The notes below the pieces were generated by a model, which saw only the letters and a list, made by a program, of their open reading frames with translations, ran no database searches and had not been told where the DNA came from. 35,545 nt of DNA from Ruminiclostridium sp. (GTDB lineage Bacteria; Bacillota; Clostridia; Oscillospirales; Ruminococcaceae). The stretch lies in the NCBI GenBank assembly GCA_017479645.1, contig JAFVBZ010000249.1:1-35545 (forward strand), given 5' to 3'. Positions 6,760-14,958 of the stretch are shown here, one piece after another; the first letter of the stretch is position 1, and each line of letters opens with the position of its first letter. Both the position numbers and the translations under genes were made by a program.

Positions 6760-9700
6760 ATACTTTCGGAAGCCTTGGATAAAGAGCATGATGAGGAGCC
6801 AGAGGAGGTTCCAGCCGATGATCGCTTCGGGAGTAAAGACGGCGGTGATCGGCGAGAACGCGAGGAAGATCATAAACAGTGCGCCTATGATAAGTCCGAG
6901 AATGAGTGAAACACGGGACATACTCACGTCTTTGAGCAGCTTCTTCGATGCGTTGATGCCCTTGGCGAGAGATACGAAGCTTCCGGTGCCGGAAAGCGCT
7001 CCGCAGCCGTTTGCAGTGTACGATGTACACTCGTTATACAGCCCGTGCAGACTTGAACCGATTATCCTTACGCGCTCCGGGTCAACATCGAACAGGTCGG
7101 TTATCCTTCCGATCGTTATGAGTGAGTCGGTAGTCTTTATTATCACCGATGTTCCGCGGCTTGTGAGTTCCTTTATCTCGGAACGCACGGACGGATTTGC
7201 CGTAAGCCTTATAAAGAATATGACCGCAAGCTCTCCGCCTACTGCAAGATATACGCTGTCGGAACCGTTGCGCGAGTACTTCGCTATCGCGCTCATCTCC
7301 GGTATCTTTATGCTGTGATGCTTCATGTGCTCACGGCTTCCCATGATGATGCGCTTGTTCTCGTACCAGCCCATAACGCCCATGTTGTCCTCATAAACAC
7401 AGCCGTCGATCTTGAGCAGCATTTCGCGGTTCGCACCTATCATCTCGAAGAACAGCCCGGAAAGTACCGAGTTGCAGTTCACCGCAAGGCTTGCCGCAAG
7501 TATTATCGCCATATCCAGCGAGATGTTGTTTATCGAGTTCTGGAGCTTGCACGGCTTTATGTTGGTGCATTCGATAGCCGATTTCGGGAAAAGTGTGGCT
7601 GCATCAACAAGTACCGAGTTCGCTTCTCCGAATTCCTCCGCCGATGTGTAGCCGAGAAGTGCGCTGCCGTGTTTGAGCAGAGCCCTTGACGCACGCCTGA
7701 ACGGGTTGTTTACAAGGAACATCATCGAGAAAGGCGACAGCAAGCAGACAAATGCAACAAATACCGAGGTCGCCCAGTAGATATTGTTATTGAATACCTG
7801 CACTCCGTTGACTTCGGTGGTGTTGGGGATAAAGTAAACGAGAAGCCCCATTATCATGCCTGCCGCAAGGGATATCGGTACAAGCCGTTTTGCGATCCTG
7901 TCTGCCATATCCTCGCAGTAGCTCTTCTTGAGGAAGTCTGTGAAAAGCTCGGTCTTGCGCATTGTCACCAGATACGGAAGCTCGGAAACAACGCCCTTTG
8001 TGAATGCAGACGCTTCACTCTGACCGTCAACGATCTCCGCGCAGTACTTTGCAGCATCGGACTGCATGAAGTGGTAGTTTTTCTTCGCGCGCTTTATCAT
8101 GCTGAGCTTTCCGACTGAATTAAGCAGCAGTCCGAGAAGCGCGGCGGGGATATAGATAAAGGCTCTGCCTTGCTGGAGATCGTTGGTATCAATAAGGTTC
8201 AGGACGGAAGCCAGCAGCGAGACCGTGCAGCTTACCGCACAGACGCTGTCGCAGTCTGCCTTGCCCTTGAATATCTTTCCGAGACCGCTTATCATCACCG
8301 ATGAGCAGAGTATCATTCCCAGCACGCCGCCGATAAGGTTCGCAAAAACGATGCCGTCGTTGCTGAGTATGCCGAGCTCGTTGCCGAACATACCGATCTT
8401 CTGATATATGAATACCTTCTGTATAATATCTATTGCAAATACCGCGGCAGTCACAATGAACAGGAGCACGAAACGGAGCCGCAGGCTCTTCTGGGTCTCA
8501 ACGAGGTCTGTCCAGATGCCGGCTTCGTCATCTTCATTGACTTCTCCGGCAGAGTCGTCGTAGTAATCGAGATCATCGTCCGAGATATCTTCAAGCACGA
8601 AGTTTGAAAGGCGGCGTTTGCGCTTTGTGGCAAGCTCTTTGAGCTTCTGTTCCGCGATCTCCGGATCGTGCATCGGTATTTCGCCTGTGTGGAGAGCTTT
8701 ATTGACATCGGCTTCGTACTTGAATGTGTTCGTCGGGATAACGATCTTGTCAAAAGGACCGGTGTCGTATGCGGAAGCGGGATTCGTGTCATGAATGTCG
8801 GAGAGGCGCTTCTGCTCGATCGTGTTGTTTATCGAGCGCAGCAGGCGTTCTTCTTCCTCGGAGTGCTTGCGTACTTCCTTGGTATCGCTTTTCGGAATGA
8901 ACTCCTTGATATCATCATTTATCTCGAATGTCTTGTCGAGGTTTATCGCATAACCGGAGGTTTCCGGTTTTTCGATATCCGGCATTATGCGGGTATCTCC
9001 GCCGACGATGCGCTCTATTGAACGTGTATCCTCCACCAGCGGATCAGCCGCGTTTGACTTTGCCAGCTCCTTGAGCAGTATCGCGTCAACGCCCATTGTA
9101 TCGCCCGCCATCTGCTCGGCTGTAAGGGTTTCGATCTGCTGTGTGTATTCGGATTTTTTGGAGAAATCGTAGGGATTTATAGCTTTGAGGAAATCGTCGG
9201 GATCCTCAAGGGCTGTTTCTTTAATAAGCAGTTTCTGTGAGTCGATCTCGATCTTCTGCTGGCGCAGCACCTTTTCGAGCTGTATTTCCTCGGTGGTGGG
9301 TTCAGCCTGATCTTGTCCGGAATCCTTGCCTGCATTACCCGGCAGTTCGATCGGAACGTCCTGGACGATCACACTCTTGGTAGCGAACCGGCGTTCTTCT
9401 TCTTCAAATTTTCTGCGTTTCAGCTCTTCTTCCTGCTGACGCATTCGTTCTTCCGCGCTGAGACGTTCCTCGGATGCAGGAGCGCCGTTTTGGGCGTTCT
9501 CTGTTTCAGCGGAAGGCTGAACAGCTTCGGCCGCTGCCGGAATGTCGGATCTCTGCGTTTCCGCGGACTTCTTTGCCTCTTCTTCGGCAAGTCTCCGGGC
9601 TTCTTCCTCTTCCTTGCGCTTGCGCTCTTCCTCTTCTGCGATGCGTCTGGCTTCGGCTTCCGCACGGGCGCGTTCTTCCGCGATCCGGAGCTCTTCCTCT

Positions 9701-10194
9701 TCCTTGCGCTTACGCTCCTCTTCTTCCGCACGAGCCTGTGCTTCCGCAAGCCGGCGCTCTTCCTCTTCTTTGCGTTTGCGTTCTTCTTCCTCGGCAATAA
9801 GCTTCGCTTCGGCTTCGATCTTTTCAAGCTTTTCCTTTTCGGCACGCTTGCGTTCTTCGGCTATTCGCTGTTTTTTTGCAAGTTCTTCGCGTTTCTTATC
9901 CTCGGCAAGCTGCTGCTTTTCCTCAAATTCGGCGCGCCGCTTTTCAGTCTGGAGTCTCTTTTCTTCGGAGCTTGCAAAAACAAGAGGATCGCCGGATTTT
10001 GAGCGGTTCTGTTTTTGTTCGCCGAATATGCCTATGTAAGGATCCTCCGTCTGCTCCTTTTCACCGCTTTTATGCGGCGATGAGCTTATTCCGAGTATAT
10101 CGTTCAATATGTCATCAACGTCTTCGGACGAGCTTTTGCCCCCGTCTTTATGACTGTACTTGTCGAGTATATCGTCAAGTGAAAAATCTGACAT
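6757..10194 (-). CDS. Coiled-coil arm fused to a P-type ATPase-like membrane protein, probably inactive
   Basis: This 1145-residue protein begins MSDFSLDDIL. Residues about 75-270 are a highly charged coiled coil of repeated EEERKRKEEE and AEARRIAEEE type. Residues 270-560 are acidic and low in hydrophobicity. Membrane segments follow at about 574-594, 610-636, 651-668, 680-696, 772-794 and 806-828, with two more at 1094-1116 and 1120-1140. Between them is a soluble region resembling the P and N domains of heavy-metal P-type ATPases (GVMGWYENKRIIMGSREHM; LAVGGELAVIFFIRLTANP). The DKTGTLT phosphorylation motif reads DAATLF (Asp864), TGD reads TTD, and GDGxND is not found, so pumping is unlikely. 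Start ATG 10194 uses AAAGGAG 11 bases upstream; GTG 10206 overlaps that site. It follows rlmB by 36 bp and is probably co-transcribed. Confidence 0.75.
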   Translation of the reverse strand: MSDFSLDDILDKYSHKDGGKSSSEDVDDILNDILGISSSPHKSGEKEQTEDPYIGIFGEQKQNRSKSGDPLVFASSEEKRLQTEKRRAEFEEKQQLAEDKKREELAKKQRIAEERKRAEKEKLEKIEAEAKLIAEEEERKRKEEEERRLAEAQARAEEEERKRKEEEELRIAEERARAEAEARRIAEEEERKRKEEEEARRLAEEEAKKSAETQRSDIPAAAEAVQPSAETENAQNGAPASEERLSAEERMRQQEEELKRRKFEEEERRFATKSVIVQDVPIELPGNAGKDSGQDQAEPTTEEIQLEKVLRQQKIEIDSQKLLIKETALEDPDDFLKAINPYDFSKKSEYTQQIETLTAEQMAGDTMGVDAILLKELAKSNAADPLVEDTRSIERIVGGDTRIMPDIEKPETSGYAINLDKTFEINDDIKEFIPKSDTKEVRKHSEEEERLLRSINNTIEQKRLSDIHDTNPASAYDTGPFDKIVIPTNTFKYEADVNKALHTGEIPMHDPEIAEQKLKELATKRKRRLSNFVLEDISDDDLDYYDDSAGEVNEDDEAGIWTDLVETQKSLRLRFVLLFIVTAAVFAIDIIQKVFIYQKIGMFGNELGILSNDGIVFANLIGGVLGMILCSSVMISGLGKIFKGKADCDSVCAVSCTVSLLASVLNLIDTNDLQQGRAFIYIPAALLGLLLNSVGKLSMIKRAKKNYHFMQSDAAKYCAEIVDGQSEASAFTKGVVSELPYLVTMRKTELFTDFLKKSYCEDMADRIAKRLVPISLAAGMIMGLLVYFIPNTTEVNGVQVFNNNIYWATSVFVAFVCLLSPFSMMFLVNNPFRRASRALLKHGSALLGYTSAEEFGEANSVLVDAATLFPKSAIECTNIKPCKLQNSINNISLDMAIILAASLAVNCNSVLSGLFFEMIGANREMLLKIDGCVYEDNMGVMGWYENKRIIMGSREHMKHHSIKIPEMSAIAKYSRNGSDSVYLAVGGELAVIFFIRLTANPSVRSEIKELTSRGTSVIIKTTDSLITIGRITDLFDVDPERVRIIGSSLHGLYNECTSYTANGCGALSGTGSFVSLAKGINASKKLLKDVSMSRVSLILGLIIGALFMIFLAFSPITAVFTPEAIIGWNLLWLLIMLFIQGFRKY

Positions 10195-10230
10195 CTGAGC
10201 CGTCACTCCTTTCCCGCACTTTGCGGTGAG

Positions 10231-10959
10231 TTATGAATGCCTTCCGCGCACGATCTCATACATTAGTATCCCCGCGCTTACAGATGCATTCAGTGAATTT
10301 ATCTTTCCGTACATATCTATCGAAAGTATCATATCACAGTTCTCGCGTACAAGTCTTCCGAGACCGTTGCCCTCCGAGCCTATGACCAATGCCGCGGGTC
10401 CGCTCAGATCGGCTTTCCGGAACGGTTCGCCGTCAGCTTCCGCCCCATAGATCCAGATGCCCTTTGCTTTTAACTGCTTCATCGTCTCCACAAGATTAGA
10501 TACCCTTGCAACTTTTACCCAGCTTGCCGCTCCTGCGGAAGTCTTGAATACAGTCGAGGTGAGACCTGCACTGCGGCGCTTCGGGATTATTACTCCGTCT
10601 GCTCCCGCCGCTTCCGCAGTCCTTATTATTGCGCCTAAATTGTGGGGATCCTGTATCTCGTCGGCAATAATTATGAACGGGGGAGTGCCTTTTTCTGCCG
10701 ATACCGCAAGGATATCTTCAACGTCCGCATACTCGGCTGCCGCAGCTATCGCCGCTACGCCGCCGTGCTTTCCTCCCGCCGACAGTTCGTCGAGCTTGTC
10801 CGCAGACGCGTCCTTAACTACTGCACCCGCTTCTTTTGCAAGCGCGATGAGCTTTCCGAGTCCGCCGGCTCCTCTCTGAACATATACCGTATCAATGGCG
10901 CTTCCCGAGCGGAGAGCTTCCATTACCGCGTTCCTGCCGTAGATGATCTGTTCTTCCAT
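10231..10959 (-). CDS. rlmB: TrmH/SpoU-family RNA 2'-O-methyltransferase, RlmB-like
   Basis: RlmB methylates the ribose of a guanosine in domain V of 23S rRNA using S-adenosylmethionine. This 242-residue protein has the small N-terminal substrate-binding domain (IIYGRNAVMEALRSG, residues 5-19). The SPOUT knot domain follows, with NLGAIIRTAEAAGADGVII (motif 1), LVIGSEGNGLG (motif 2) and INSLNASVSAGILMYE (motif 3). Start ATG 10959 is chosen because GGAAAG precedes it at suitable spacing; an upstream in-frame ATG at 11013 has no ribosome site and would add 18 atypical residues. A promoter is at 11019-11048. The next gene follows in the same direction. Exact target nucleotide is inferred from family membership; it could be another TrmH-family rRNA or tRNA methylase. 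Confidence 0.88.
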   Translation of the reverse strand: MEEQIIYGRNAVMEALRSGSAIDTVYVQRGAGGLGKLIALAKEAGAVVKDASADKLDELSAGGKHGGVAAIAAAAEYADVEDILAVSAEKGTPPFIIIADEIQDPHNLGAIIRTAEAAGADGVIIPKRRSAGLTSTVFKTSAGAASWVKVARVSNLVETMKQLKAKGIWIYGAEADGEPFRKADLSGPAALVIGSEGNGLGRLVRENCDMILSIDMYGKINSLNASVSAGILMYEIVRGRHS

Positions 10960-11018
10960 AAATACACTGCTTTCCAAGCATATTGAATGCTGTCCGTACA
11001 GACAGTTATTCATTTTTT

Positions 11019-11048
11019 ATTATATCATATAACATACATAAATTACAA
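11019..11048 (-). promoter_or_regulatory. Probable promoter of the rlmB operon
   Basis: On the minus strand TTGTAA and TATAAT are separated by 18 bp. The leader to the ATG at 10959 is about 50 nt and contains a small perfect hairpin, CTGTC/GACAG, at about 10990-11005. Confidence 0.6.
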
Positions 11049-11087
11049 TAGCTTTTTGAAAAATTTTAAAAAATGTGGTTTTTTCTA

Positions 11088-11116
11088 TTGATTTTTCGGC
11101 GGTAGTATGGTATAAT
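11088..11116 (+). promoter_or_regulatory. Promoter of tRNA-Ala
   Basis: TTGATT (11088-11093), a 17-bp spacer and TATAAT (11111-11116), with TATGG before the -10 box. The tRNA begins 13 bp downstream of the -10 box. Confidence 0.75.
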
Positions 11117-11128
11117 ATTTCCCGTTAA

Positions 11129-11204
11129 GGGCTCGTAGCTCAGCCGGGAGAGCGCCGCGTTCGCAACGCGGAGGTCAAGGGTTCGATCCCCTCCGGGTCC
11201 ACCA
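11129..11204 (+). tRNA. tRNA-Ala (CGC)
   Basis: The 76-nt cloverleaf has acceptor strands GGGCTCG and CGGGTCC, a D arm with GCTCAGCCGGGAGAGC, and an anticodon stem CCGCG/CGCGG enclosing loop TTCGCAA (anticodon CGC). The T loop is TTCGATC and the CCA end is encoded. The acceptor stem contains a G3-U70 pair, the classic alanine identity element, which agrees with the anticodon. A strong promoter precedes it and a hairpin terminator follows. Confidence 0.95.
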
Positions 11205-11226
11205 TCTTTACAAGACAAAAAGTATA

Positions 11227-11285
11227 TACAGCCCACAAACGGCATAAACAAGCCGATTGTGGGCTGTATTACTTTTGTTTTTGAA
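11227..11285 (+). terminator. Intrinsic terminator after tRNA-Ala
   Basis: TACAGCCCACAA (11227-11238) pairs with TTGTGGGCTGTA (11257-11268). An inner CGGC/GCCG pairing lies within the loop, and TTACTTTTGTTTTTG follows. Confidence 0.85.
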
Positions 11286-11320
11286 AATTCCGGCCGGTGT
11301 ATATTTTCGACGGGGATTCA

Positions 11321-11488
11321 TTGGGTGGAGGGATTTGAACCATAATTTATATCACTATAAGTTCAATTGTGCATTATAGCGGTGGAACCTCGGTTGACAG
11401 CATCGTTAACAAGGTCGATACTATTGTGAACCACGCAGACGAGTTCATCAGCACAGGACTTGAAATGAACAAAGATAGAAAATGCCGT
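11321..11488 (+). pseudogene. Gene scrap of unknown origin beside a tRNA fragment
   Basis: One plus-strand frame reads GGTSVDSIVNKVDTIVNH, then ADEFISTGLEMNKDRK (11381-11476). It has normal protein-like composition but no start codon with a ribosome site, and it runs straight into a tRNA 3' fragment. Just upstream, 11321-11340 read on the minus strand resembles the 3' end of another tRNA (GGTTCAAATCCCTCCACC). I do not recognise the protein. The stretch looks like a scar from deletion of a mobile element or gene. Confidence 0.25.
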
Positions 11489-11519
11489 GTGAGTGGTTCG
11501 AGTCCGTTCACCAGCTCCA
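11489..11519 (+). pseudogene. 3' fragment of a tRNA, probably tRNA-Thr
   Basis: The T-arm GTGGTTCGAGTCC is followed by TTCACCAGCTCCA, which is a T arm, 3' acceptor strand CACCAGC, discriminator T and CCA. The matching 5' acceptor strand GCTGGTG, the D arm and the anticodon arm are absent upstream. From memory, Clostridia tRNA-Thr genes have this acceptor sequence. A terminator typical of tRNA genes follows at once. This is what is left when an element integrated at the tRNA 3' end decays. Confidence 0.55.
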
Positions 11520-11526
11520 ATTGAAA

Positions 11527-11563
11527 GCCCGTCTAACAAGATTGTTAGGCGGGTTTTGTTTTT
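11527..11563 (+). terminator. Intrinsic terminator behind the tRNA fragment
   Basis: CCCGTCTAACA (11528-11538) and TGTTAGGCGGG (11543-11553) form a stem with loop AGAT, followed by TTTTGTTTTTGG. It was presumably the terminator of the original tRNA gene. The stretch from here to 11778 shows nothing I can name. Confidence 0.75.
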
Positions 11564-11778
11564 GGATTGCGAACATATTATCCATTTACGATAAATCACG
11601 CTTTGCCGCAAACGCAAAATGCAGTCCTGTAACGCCATGGATTATTAAAAATTCGTGAAAAGAATATCAGATCAGGTATGCTTAAGCATTATTGCACCAC
11701 CTAAAGTGCCTTTCACCGACAATATTTTTCAGAGAGACCTATATCAGATATCTACAGAATTTTATAGCATCAATTCTA

Positions 11779-11831
11779 TTGACAAATGCCGACGCTCATG
11801 ATAAAATATCTATCAAATATAGAAAATAGAT
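11779..11831 (+). promoter_or_regulatory. Promoter and likely operator of the TetR-family gene
   Basis: TTGACA (11779-11784), a 17-bp spacer and TAAAAT (11802-11807). An inverted repeat overlaps and follows the -10 region: ATCTAT (11808-11813) and ATAGAT (11826-11831), 12 bp apart. TetR proteins commonly bind such palindromes to repress their own gene, so this is a candidate operator; the assignment is inference. Confidence 0.55.
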
Positions 11832-11852
11832 TATCAAAAGGCGGGTAACTGT

Positions 11853-12500
11853 ATGTGGAGCAAGGAATTTGACGCGGAAATAATGGCTGCAAAGCGAAAC
11901 GTTCTGCTTGAAAAAGGATTTGAGATCTTTACAAAGAGAGGCATAGAGTCCGTATCTATGCAGAATATCGCTGACGCGGCAGGCTGCGGAATAGCAACAC
12001 TTTACCGTTATTTCGATAAAAAACAGGGTTTTGTGATCGAGGTAGCTACAAAAAAATGGAATGAGATCCGGGAACTGGACAGCAAGAGGCGTGAGGAAGC
12101 AAACATTGCCGGCATGACAGCGGCGGAAATGCTCGAATTCTACCTTGACGGATTTCTGATACTGTACCGTGAGAAAAAGGATCTTCTGCGTTTCAATCAG
12201 ATGTTCAATATGTATGTGGAAGGGGCAGGGATAGAAAAAAACGCTCTTGAAACATACTATGGCATGATAGATAATTTCGGAGAGTACTTCCGTCTGATAT
12301 ATGAGCGGGCAAAGACGGATAAGACAGTCCGCACCGACATTTCGGAAGCGGAAATGTTCTCAACAACGCTTCATCTCATGCTTGCGGCGGTCACAAGATA
12401 CGCGGTGGGGCTTGTATATAAGCCGGAAACGGGATCTGACGATATGAAGGAGCTTGAAACGCTCAAAGCTATGATGCTTGCGATGTACAGGCAGGTATGA
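11853..12500 (+). CDS. TetR-family transcriptional regulator
   Basis: This 215-residue protein has an N-terminal helix-turn-helix at residues about 15-62. It contains GFEIFTKRGIESVSMQNIADAAG and CGIATLYRYFDKKQGFV, which is the TetR DNA-binding pattern. The remaining 150 residues are helical and would form the ligand-binding and dimer domain. The start ATG at 11853 has only a weak ribosome site (AAGGCGGG). A strong promoter with an inverted repeat lies just upstream, fitting autorepression. It sits 94 bp before the large c-di-GMP signalling gene and points the same way. It could therefore control that operon, or itself be carried along; the ligand is unknown. Confidence 0.88.
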   Translation: MWSKEFDAEIMAAKRNVLLEKGFEIFTKRGIESVSMQNIADAAGCGIATLYRYFDKKQGFVIEVATKKWNEIRELDSKRREEANIAGMTAAEMLEFYLDGFLILYREKKDLLRFNQMFNMYVEGAGIEKNALETYYGMIDNFGEYFRLIYERAKTDKTVRTDISEAEMFSTTLHLMLAAVTRYAVGLVYKPETGSDDMKELETLKAMMLAMYRQV

Positions 12501-12594
12501 AACGTGACAGTTCAGGAGATATTTATGTAACTGCATGACGCAGTAAAGAAGGCTCCCGAAACAGACAGCAGCTTGTTTCAGAAAGGATCGCTAT

Positions 12595-14955
12595 ATGGAA
12601 AAGTGGGTAATAGTTGTTGATGATGACATCTTAAATCTGAAGGTAGCAGGATATATACTAAGCCGGAACGATATGCGCGTTACGTCTTTGAGCTCGGGCA
12701 AGGAGCTTCTTGACTGCGTAGCCGTGAACGGAACACCCGATCTGATACTGCTTGACATAAGCATGCCGGAAATGGACGGCTTTGAAGCACTCGAAAAGCT
12801 GCGCGAGACTGAAAAGGCAAACGGGTGGGAGGAGACCCCGGTCGTTTTTCTTACCGCTGCCGAGGGTGCAGACGCCGAGACTCACGGATTTGAAGCCGGC
12901 GTATCGGATTACATAAAAAAACCGTTTGTTCCGGAAGTTTTTCTGCGCCGCATAAACAATGTCTTATCAAAGCAGGAAAAAATGCTGAACTTTAAGAACG
13001 AGGCGACGATCGACAAACTCACGGGCTTTCTGAACAAGGGAGCTGCCGGCGTGGAATTTTCACGGCTGTGTTCATCGGAACCGGGCTGTATGCTGATGAT
13101 CGACCTTGATTCGTTCAAACTTGTAAATGATATCTACGGTCATGAGACCGGCGATGAGGTGCTGATAAGCTTTTCGCGGATAGTTTCCGCCGCTCTTCCG
13201 AAAGAGAGCAGGGTGGCAAGGTTCGGCGGCGATGAGTTTGTTTCATTCTGCCCGGAAAAGCTCAGCCATGAAAAGCTTTCGGAGATCACGGCGAAAATAA
13301 ATGAGGACATGATCAGAGACGCAAAGAAGCTTATGGGCGAAGATATGCAGATACCTATCGGCGCGTCGATAGGAGCTGTGGCGGTGCCGGATCACGGCAA
13401 CGACTATGATTCTCTTCTGAAGCTTGCGGACAAGGCGCTTTACAGCGTAAAGCGGCACGGAAAGCATGGCTGTGCGCTGTACAGCGCAGATGATTTCCCG
13501 GACGATGAAGAAAATGATATCCTTGATATCCACAGTGTTTCGGAGATACTCGGCGAACGCTCTATACCGAATGTCGCATTGCAGCTCGACAGCGAATCTT
13601 TCGCGTATGTTTACAGATATGTTATGAGGTACATCATACGCAATAACCGGACAGCCTGCAAAGTGATGTTTACGCTGTCCCGGAACGCGGGTACTGATGA
13701 GGACGAATACAAGGAGCTTTGTACCGAATTCGGAAATCATATAAGGGAATCTCTCCGGAAATCCGACATTTTCATGCGAAACCGCTCGGACAGGTATTTT
13801 GTGTTTCTCACAGATGTCCGCAGGGAAGCGACGGAAAAGGTCATCGGCAATCTTCTCCGCAGCTGGTGTGAGCTGCACGGCGACAAGCTCCTTGCGTCGT
13901 TTGAAACGGAGTTCGTCGGCAGCACGGACGATCATGTAAAGCATTCCGACAAGATCAGCATAGCTGTTGTTGATGACGATTACCCGAATCTGCGCATGGC
14001 AGAACATATACTGAACAAAGCAGGATACGGTGTCACCACGCTCAGATCCGGTCAGGCTCTGCTTGATCATGTCGAAAAAAGCATTCCCGATCTTATTCTT
14101 CTCGATATAATAATGCCCGACATGGACGGATTTGAAACAATTAAAAAGCTCCGCAGCATGGAGCGGGAAATATCGGAGATACCGGTAATATTCCTTACCG
14201 CCGATGATAATACGGAGTCGGAGAGCAAAGGTCTTTCCCTCGGCGCTATGGATTTTATCAAAAAGCCGTTTGCTCCGGAGATCTTTCTGCTCCGTGTAAG
14301 GCATACTATTGAGCTGACTACCCTTCAGCGCTCTCTTAGCGCTGAAGTGGAGCGCAAAACCGGTGAGAACAGAGCTTTGTTTCTGCACGTTGTAAAGTCT
14401 CTTGCCGACGCGATCGACGCAAAGGATACCTATACAAACGGACATTCCGGCAGAGTCGCGGAGTATTCAATGGAGATAGCAAGGCGCGCGGGATATCCGG
14501 CGCAGCGGCAGAGCGACATCTATATGATGGGACTTCTGCATGATGTAGGCAAGATAGGTATTCCCGACGCTGTGATAAACAAGCCTGCTCGTCTCACAGA
14601 CGAAGAATATGAGATCATCAAGACCCACCCGGTAATGGGCGCACGGATACTGAAAAATATACAGGAGATGCCGAAGCTTGCGACAGGTGCAAGGTGGCAT
14701 CATGAGCGCTATGACGGCAGAGGCTATCCGGACGGTCTGAAAGGCGGCGATATTCCCGAGGAAGCAAGGATAATCGCAGTAGCAGATGCTTACGATGCTA
14801 TGACGAGCCGCAGAAGCTACCGTGGCGTGATGTCTCGGGAAAAAGTCCGCAGCGAGATCGAAAAAGGAAGGGGTACACAGTTTGACCCGAGGTTTGCGGA
14901 CATAATGCTTGCAATGATAGACGAAGATGTGGATTATAAAATGAGAGAGGTATGA
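12595..14955 (+). CDS. Bifunctional c-di-GMP response regulator: REC-GGDEF-(degenerate GGDEF)-REC-HD-GYP
   Basis: This 786-residue cytoplasmic protein could both make and degrade cyclic di-GMP. Receiver 1 covers residues 3-125 with phospho-acceptor Asp54 (LILLDISMPEMDG). A GGDEF domain covers about 135-298 with intact GGDEF at 211-215 and no RxxD inhibition site at the usual spot. A second GGDEF-like stretch at about 325-440 has RSDRY (397-401) in place of the active motif. Receiver 2 covers 454-575 with Asp504. An HD-GYP phosphodiesterase domain covers about 595-780, with HD at 649-650 and HHERYDGRGYP at 702-712. The ribosome site GAAAGGAT is 7 bases before ATG. The next kinase gene starts 3 bp after the stop. 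Two receivers suggest input from two phosphorelays, probably the Hpt-bearing kinases downstream. Confidence 0.9.
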   Translation: MEKWVIVVDDDILNLKVAGYILSRNDMRVTSLSSGKELLDCVAVNGTPDLILLDISMPEMDGFEALEKLRETEKANGWEETPVVFLTAAEGADAETHGFEAGVSDYIKKPFVPEVFLRRINNVLSKQEKMLNFKNEATIDKLTGFLNKGAAGVEFSRLCSSEPGCMLMIDLDSFKLVNDIYGHETGDEVLISFSRIVSAALPKESRVARFGGDEFVSFCPEKLSHEKLSEITAKINEDMIRDAKKLMGEDMQIPIGASIGAVAVPDHGNDYDSLLKLADKALYSVKRHGKHGCALYSADDFPDDEENDILDIHSVSEILGERSIPNVALQLDSESFAYVYRYVMRYIIRNNRTACKVMFTLSRNAGTDEDEYKELCTEFGNHIRESLRKSDIFMRNRSDRYFVFLTDVRREATEKVIGNLLRSWCELHGDKLLASFETEFVGSTDDHVKHSDKISIAVVDDDYPNLRMAEHILNKAGYGVTTLRSGQALLDHVEKSIPDLILLDIIMPDMDGFETIKKLRSMEREISEIPVIFLTADDNTESESKGLSLGAMDFIKKPFAPEIFLLRVRHTIELTTLQRSLSAEVERKTGENRALFLHVVKSLADAIDAKDTYTNGHSGRVAEYSMEIARRAGYPAQRQSDIYMMGLLHDVGKIGIPDAVINKPARLTDEEYEIIKTHPVMGARILKNIQEMPKLATGARWHHERYDGRGYPDGLKGGDIPEEARIIAVADAYDAMTSRRSYRGVMSREKVRSEIEKGRGTQFDPRFADIMLAMIDEDVDYKMREV

Positions 14956-14958
14956 CGT

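Noticed and set aside
6574-6909. Plus-strand frame with repeated SNLSDLSNLSD
   Set aside because: It translates the CTCTCC/GATCTC tandem array of the repeat and continues antisense to the real minus-strand gene.
9313-10039. Long plus-strand frames (up to 229 codons) rich in Phe/Leu or Ser/Arg
   Set aside because: They are antisense shadows of the Glu/Arg/Lys coiled coil of the minus-strand gene; composition is biased and no ribosome sites are present.
11363-11638. Minus-strand 91-codon frame containing GAGERTRTT
   Set aside because: That peptide is a common false translation of tRNA 3' ends, and the frame crosses the tRNA fragment and its terminator.
13243-14445. 400-codon minus-strand frame
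   Set aside because: It lies wholly antisense to the REC-GGDEF-REC-HD-GYP gene, whose motifs are unmistakable.
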